Assembly (NCBI GenBank): GCA_050043005.1
Contig: JBHJIZ010000078.1
Coordinates: forward strand, 25,881-89,880
DNA length: 64,000 bases
Direction of reading: 5' to 3'
Source of the DNA: Thermohalobaculum sp050043005
Lineage (GTDB): Bacteria; Pseudomonadota; Alphaproteobacteria; Rhodobacterales; Rhodobacteraceae
Position numbers and translations under genes: made by a program. Below the pieces are notes generated by a model. It did no database searches. It saw only the letters and a list, made by a program, of their open reading frames with translations, and was not told where the DNA came from. Positions 60,499 to 64,000 of the stretch are shown here, piece by piece. The stretch's first letter is position 1, and the number at the start of each line of letters is the position of its first letter.

Positions 60499-61053
60499 TT
60501 ACGGCGTTGCTGGATCGCGTTCCACACTGAGCGTCGCGAAGCGGCGACCGTTGCCAGTGTTCGTCGCCTCGATGCGCACAGTCACGCTCTTCTCGGCAGC
60601 CCCGGACGTATAGACGGCCTCGAAAGCGCCGCCTTCATCCAGTCGAAACTGTTGGCGCTTGAAGGGTGTCGAAGCCTCGGCAAAGACTTTCATCACGAGA
60701 TCGGCTAGGACGGCCGGGTCGATCGTCAGGGCAATCACGCGGCAGGATGGCTGGTCATGAAAGTCGACCATCATGACCTGTGACTGAAGGTCCATCCAGA
60801 CAGAGCCATCGCGGTTGCCAAGGACCTGCCGCGTCATGTCGTTCGATGCTTTGGCGAGACCGGCTGTCGGAGCGGCCTGGTCGCTCATCACGCTGGGCAG
60901 GCAGCGTGTGATCAGAGCGCGCATGGCAATGACCGAGGCGCTTTCGGCTTCGCGGGTTTCGGATTTGGGGAGCACAGCGGCCGACGCTGGGGTCGCGAAG
61001 GGGGCTGTGGCCAGGGCGGCGATAACTGCCGACAAAACGATTAAAGTTTTCAT
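60499..61053 (-). CDS. Hypothetical periplasmic protein
   Basis: A 184-residue protein with a signal peptide (MKTLIVLSAVIAALATAPFATPASA|A) and no family I can name with confidence. The mature part has one Cys in RCLPSV and one in QPSCRVIALTID, possibly disulfide-linked, and mixed alpha/beta character. ATG 61053 begins the signal peptide; the 17 codons upstream lack signal character. It is alone, downstream of and on the same strand as aroB. Confidence 0.7.
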   Translation of the reverse strand: MKTLIVLSAVIAALATAPFATPASAAVLPKSETREAESASVIAMRALITRCLPSVMSDQAAPTAGLAKASNDMTRQVLGNRDGSVWMDLQSQVMMVDFHDQPSCRVIALTIDPAVLADLVMKVFAEASTPFKRQQFRLDEGGAFEAVYTSGAAEKSVTVRIEATNTGNGRRFATLSVERDPATP

Positions 61054-61134
61054 GAAATGCAACGTGACCGCGTCGCGCCGAGGTCGCAACCCCGCCTCCC
61101 GCATCCGGACACGGCTTCTGGAATTTAGACAGGT

Positions 61135-62250
61135 TTAACCGCGATGCGTGGCCAGACCCTGTTCCAGAACGGTACGGACGGTGTCGAGATCGGCGTCACG
61201 GGTCACGAATGCGTCTCCGATTGCGCGGGCGAGGATGAAGGTGAGTCGGCCCTGGCGGACCTTTTTGTCCTGATACATCAGGTCGATCAGACCCTCGGCA
61301 CCGGGCAGCTCTCCGGGAATGTCCGCCAGATCTTTCTTCATGCCCATCGTCTCGAGATGCGCGCGAACGCGGCTGGGAGCTTCCTGAGCGCACAGGCCCA
61401 ACCGCGAAGAGACCTCGAAGGCGAGGGCGCAGCCGATGGCCACACCTTCGCCGTGCAACAGGCGGTCGGAGTAGCCGGTGGCGGCTTCCAGCGCATGGCC
61501 GAACGTGTGGCCGAGGTTCAGCAACGCGCGGTCGCCGTGCTCTTTCTCGTCGCGGGCGACGATGTCTGCCTTCATCTGGCAGGACCAGCGGACCGCCTCG
61601 GCGCGCAGTGTCGCGTCGCCTGACGCCATGCCGGGGCCGTTGAGTTCCAGCCAGTCCCAGAAAGCCTCGTCGCCAAGCAGTCCGTACTTCGCAACTTCGC
61701 CATAGCCTGCAAGGAAGTCGCGTTTATCCAGTGTCCCAAGCACGTCGACATCGGCCAATACGAGGCGTGGCTGGTGAAAAGCGCCGATCAGGTTCTTTCC
61801 ATGCGGAGAGTTCACGCCGGTCTTGCCCCCGACCGAGCTGTCGACCTGCGCCAACAGCGTCGTGGGGATCTGGATGAAGTCGACGCCGCGCCGCAGGACG
61901 GACGTTGCAAACCCGGCCAGATCTCCGATCACGCCGCCGCCAAAGGCAATGATCAGGTCGTCCCGTTCGATCTTCAGGGCCAGCAGATCCTCGACCACGC
62001 GGTTGAGTTCGGTCATGTTCTTGGTGGCTTCACCGGGCTCGAGGATGATTGCGGCGCTTTCGATACCAGCGGTTGAGAGCCCGCTTTGGAGCGCGTTCAG
62101 ATGCAGATCTGCGACCGTGCGTTCGGTGACGATCGCGGCGAACGGGCGGGGCAACAGGGGTGCGATCTCGGCCCCTGCCTGGTTCAGCAGACCACCTTCG
62201 ATGCGGATTGCATAGCTGCGGTCGCCGAGGTCCACGTGCACATCGGGCAT
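61135..62250 (-). CDS. aroB: 3-dehydroquinate synthase
   Basis: A 371-residue shikimate-pathway enzyme that converts DAHP to 3-dehydroquinate using NAD+ and a divalent metal. Motifs are GEATKNMTELNRVVEDLL, IAFGGGVIGDLAGFATSVLRRGVDFIQIPTTLLAQVDSSVGGKTGVN, and zinc ligands in GEVAKYGLLGDEAFW, NLGHTFGHALE and LLHGEGVAIGC. It shares one base with the aroK stop, so the two are translationally coupled. Confidence 0.97.
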   Translation of the reverse strand: MPDVHVDLGDRSYAIRIEGGLLNQAGAEIAPLLPRPFAAIVTERTVADLHLNALQSGLSTAGIESAAIILEPGEATKNMTELNRVVEDLLALKIERDDLIIAFGGGVIGDLAGFATSVLRRGVDFIQIPTTLLAQVDSSVGGKTGVNSPHGKNLIGAFHQPRLVLADVDVLGTLDKRDFLAGYGEVAKYGLLGDEAFWDWLELNGPGMASGDATLRAEAVRWSCQMKADIVARDEKEHGDRALLNLGHTFGHALEAATGYSDRLLHGEGVAIGCALAFEVSSRLGLCAQEAPSRVRAHLETMGMKKDLADIPGELPGAEGLIDLMYQDKKVRQGRLTFILARAIGDAFVTRDADLDTVRTVLEQGLATHRG

Positions 62251-62825
62251 CAGGCGACCTCGGGCGCGAAGGCGCGACCGTCTTCTTCGAGCGCGCGGAT
62301 GATCCGGGCCGCCATGGCTTCGTGGCTTTGGCCACCGACGCTTTCGACGGTCACATCGGCAAGCCCGTATATCGGATAGCGCTGATCGATCAGACCGGCG
62401 AGGACTTTGCGCGGATTACCCTTGTTCAACAATGGCCTGTGGGTCCGGCCGGATGTGCGCGCGACCAGCACGTCCAGATCCGCTTTCAGCCATACGCTGA
62501 CCGCGGCTTCGGAAACCACGGCCCGGGTGCTCGGGTCCATGAATGCGCCGCCGCCGGTTGCAATGACCTGCGGATTTCCCGTCATCAGCCGCGCGATCAC
62601 GCGACGTTCCAGGGCGCGGAACTCGGCCTCTCCGTAAGACTCGAAGATTTCGGGAATCGTCAGATCCGCCGCCGCCTTGATCTCGTCATCCGCATCGACG
62701 AAGGACGCCGACAGCGCTTTGGCAAGTCTTTGCCCCACCGAGCTTTTGCCGCAGCCCATCAGACCGACCAACGCAACGGGCCGCTGAAGCGTCGGCGGCG
62801 CAGTCCGTTGCATCGTCTCTGGCAT
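62250..62825 (-). CDS. aroK: Shikimate kinase
   Basis: A 191-residue kinase that phosphorylates shikimate at O3. Walker A is GLMGCGKSSVGQ (about residues 22-33). VDADDEIKAAADLTIPEIFESYGEAEFRALE contains the substrate Asp and the F-x-x-x-G-E-x-x-F-R motif. ATGGGAFMD and LLNKGNPRKVLAGLIDQRYPIYG follow. ATG 62825 with GGGAG five bases upstream is preferred to the preceding GTG. It is divergent from the small membrane gene before xerD. Confidence 0.96.
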   Translation of the reverse strand: MPETMQRTAPPTLQRPVALVGLMGCGKSSVGQRLAKALSASFVDADDEIKAAADLTIPEIFESYGEAEFRALERRVIARLMTGNPQVIATGGGAFMDPSTRAVVSEAAVSVWLKADLDVLVARTSGRTHRPLLNKGNPRKVLAGLIDQRYPIYGLADVTVESVGGQSHEAMAARIIRALEEDGRAFAPEVA

Positions 62826-62987
62826 CACGACTCCCGCGATCGTGGTGGCGCCCGATTGCGCTCAACCGAAAGGCTGGGTAGTCTGCCCCTTGCAATCACG
62901 TCGCGTTCAGGCCACCTCCCCGGCGGAGGGCTTTTAGACCAGCCAGCCGCACGAGGAAAGAGAACTACGAGCAGGAGACGGGCGCGC

Positions 62988-63125
62988 ATGGGCCGTGCGT
63001 TGAAATATCTTTTTCGGATCGCCGTGCTAGGGGCATTGGCGCTCGCGGCTTATGCGATGCTGGCGGATCTGCCGCCGCCAACGCGTGACGTGGTCGTTGA
63101 GCTGCCTGCGCCCGGGGCGGAGTGA
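62988..63125 (+). CDS. 45-residue single-pass membrane protein upstream of xerD
   Basis: A very small protein: MGRALKYLFRIAVLGALALAA then YAMLADLPPPTRDVVVELPAPGAE. It has one transmembrane helix with a basic N-terminus and a proline-rich acidic tail. GCAGGAG lies 11 bases before the ATG. The stop overlaps the xerD GTG by four bases (GTGA), a coupling that supports reality. The function is unknown. Confidence 0.75.
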   Translation: MGRALKYLFRIAVLGALALAAYAMLADLPPPTRDVVVELPAPGAE

Positions 63126-64000
63126 GCGTGGCGCCGTCCGATCTCTCAATGGGTTGGATCGACGCCTTTCTGGATGCTTTGCAGGCCGAGCGCGGTGCAG
63201 CGCGCAACACGGTTCTCGCCTACACCCGTGATCTGACGGACTTTCGCGACTGGTTGTCCACGCAGGGTGACGAGACACTTGCCGATGCCGGACGAGGTCG
63301 GATCGAGACGTATCTGAGCCATTTGGACGATCAGGGCCGCACGGCGACCACCCGTGCCCGGCGGCTGTCGAGCCTGCGCCAATTCTACAAGTTTGCCTTT
63401 TCCGAGGGCTTCCGCACGGATGATCCCGGTGCGGGCTTGCGCGGACCGAGGCCTGCGCGGACCTTGCCGAAGACGCTCAGCACCGAAGAGATCGACCTGC
63501 TGTTGGGCCGTGCTGAGCAGGAGGCGCCGAAGAACCAGCGGGCGATGCGCCTGCACTGTCTCATTCAGATGCTCTATGCCACGGGGCTGCGCGTGAGCGA
63601 GCTGGTCTCATTGCCCGTGGCGGCGGTACGCGGGAACCCTGCGCTGGGTCTGGTGCGCGGTAAGGGCGGGCGCGAGCGGATGGTTCCGCTGTCGGATGCG
63701 GCGCGCGTCGCGTTGGTCGACTGGTTGCGTGAGCGTGATGTCGCCGAAGCGTTGCAACGGGAGAAGGGCGCGAAGGCATCGCAGTTTCTTTTTCCGTCGC
63801 GCGGCAAGGCGGGCCATTTGACCCGGATCGCATTCTACGGCGCTCTGAAAGACCTCGCCGTGCGCGCTGGTCTAGACCCGGTTGGCCTTTCGCCCCACGT
63901 CGTGCGGCATGCCTTCGCGCCCCATCTCTTGGAGAACGGTGCTGATCTGAGGGTGATTCAAACACTGCTTGGCCATGCGGATATCTCGACAACCGAGATC
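63122..64000 (+). CDS. xerD: Tyrosine recombinase XerD, 3' truncated by window end
   Basis: 293 codons are visible, starting at GTG 63122; the end lies outside the window. The core-binding domain has FLDALQAERGAARNTVLAYTRDLTDFRDWL. Catalytic residues are Arg in YATGLRVSELVSL, Lys in GKGGRERMVPL, His-x-x-Arg in SPHVVRHAFAPHLL and His in LLGHADISTTEI; the tyrosine should follow within a few residues. The motif HAFATHLL usually has Thr where this copy has Pro (CCC at 63920-63922). It works with XerC, encoded 31 kb away, at dif. Confidence 0.94.
   Translation, partial: MSVAPSDLSMGWIDAFLDALQAERGAARNTVLAYTRDLTDFRDWLSTQGDETLADAGRGRIETYLSHLDDQGRTATTRARRLSSLRQFYKFAFSEGFRTDDPGAGLRGPRPARTLPKTLSTEEIDLLLGRAEQEAPKNQRAMRLHCLIQMLYATGLRVSELVSLPVAAVRGNPALGLVRGKGGRERMVPLSDAARVALVDWLRERDVAEALQREKGAKASQFLFPSRGKAGHLTRIAFYGALKDLAVRAGLDPVGLSPHVVRHAFAPHLLENGADLRVIQTLLGHADISTTEI

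Overview
The window looks like a chromosomal segment of a high-GC alphaproteobacterium of the Rhodobacterales (Roseobacter/Paracoccus type). This rests on family recognition and gene order: phoR-pstSCAB-phoU-phoB in one run, priA next to a short transaldolase, a DUF484 gene and xerC, and aroB-aroK followed by a tiny membrane protein and xerD. It is not a species identification. No rRNA, tRNA, CRISPR array or intact mobile element was found.

Layout. 1-6.4 kb is accessory and patchy: a 5'-truncated MDR oxidoreductase, an IS110-type transposase remnant, a YggT membrane protein, an AT-rich gap, a glycosyltransferase, a chromate transporter with a rhodanese, and an orphan protein with a PD-(D/E)XK-like nuclease signature. 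6.4-15.6 kb holds an orphan molybdenum hydroxylase large subunit, a phosphodiesterase gene broken by an in-frame TAA, a GNAT acetyltransferase, a membrane-anchored glutamate-synthase-like flavoprotein, a sulfotransferase-like protein, an RlmI-like methyltransferase and a PIN protein. 16.2-24.3 kb is the phosphate-starvation regulon, with a PhoB-box-like site before pstS. 24.3-27.6 kb has an FkbM methyltransferase, a 2-hydroxyacid dehydrogenase, an HpcH/HpaI aldolase and a DUF1203 protein. 27.7-32.6 kb is a housekeeping block (priA, fsa, DUF484, xerC). 32.7-40.1 kb has cell-envelope and hydrolase genes, including a second gene interrupted by an in-frame TAA.

40.2-43.4 kb is a compact catabolic group: a PhyH-type Fe(II)/2-oxoglutarate dioxygenase overlapping an HD-domain protein, an arrangement resembling the PhnY/PhnZ phosphonate-oxidation pair, then KDPG aldolase and a KDG-type sugar kinase. 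43.4-60.2 kb is an exopolysaccharide and type I secretion locus: a TPR lipoprotein, a glycosyltransferase, a pyruvyltransferase, an FrhB-like protein, a flippase, an acyltransferase, an O-antigen-ligase/polymerase-like protein, a large secreted beta-helix plus RTX protein, an HlyD adaptor and ABC exporter, and a second RTX-like protein. 60.5-64 kb holds a small secreted protein, aroB, aroK, a 45-residue membrane protein and xerD, which runs off the window end.

Most interesting leads: the orphan nuclease-like gene (4966-5964); the dioxygenase/HD pair with a PhoB-box-like half site upstream; the polysaccharide locus coupled to its own type I exporter and a beta-helix RTX substrate; an unusual C-terminal extension on the exporter that resembles a degenerate GHKL ATPase fold; and two clean in-frame ochre codons in otherwise intact genes.
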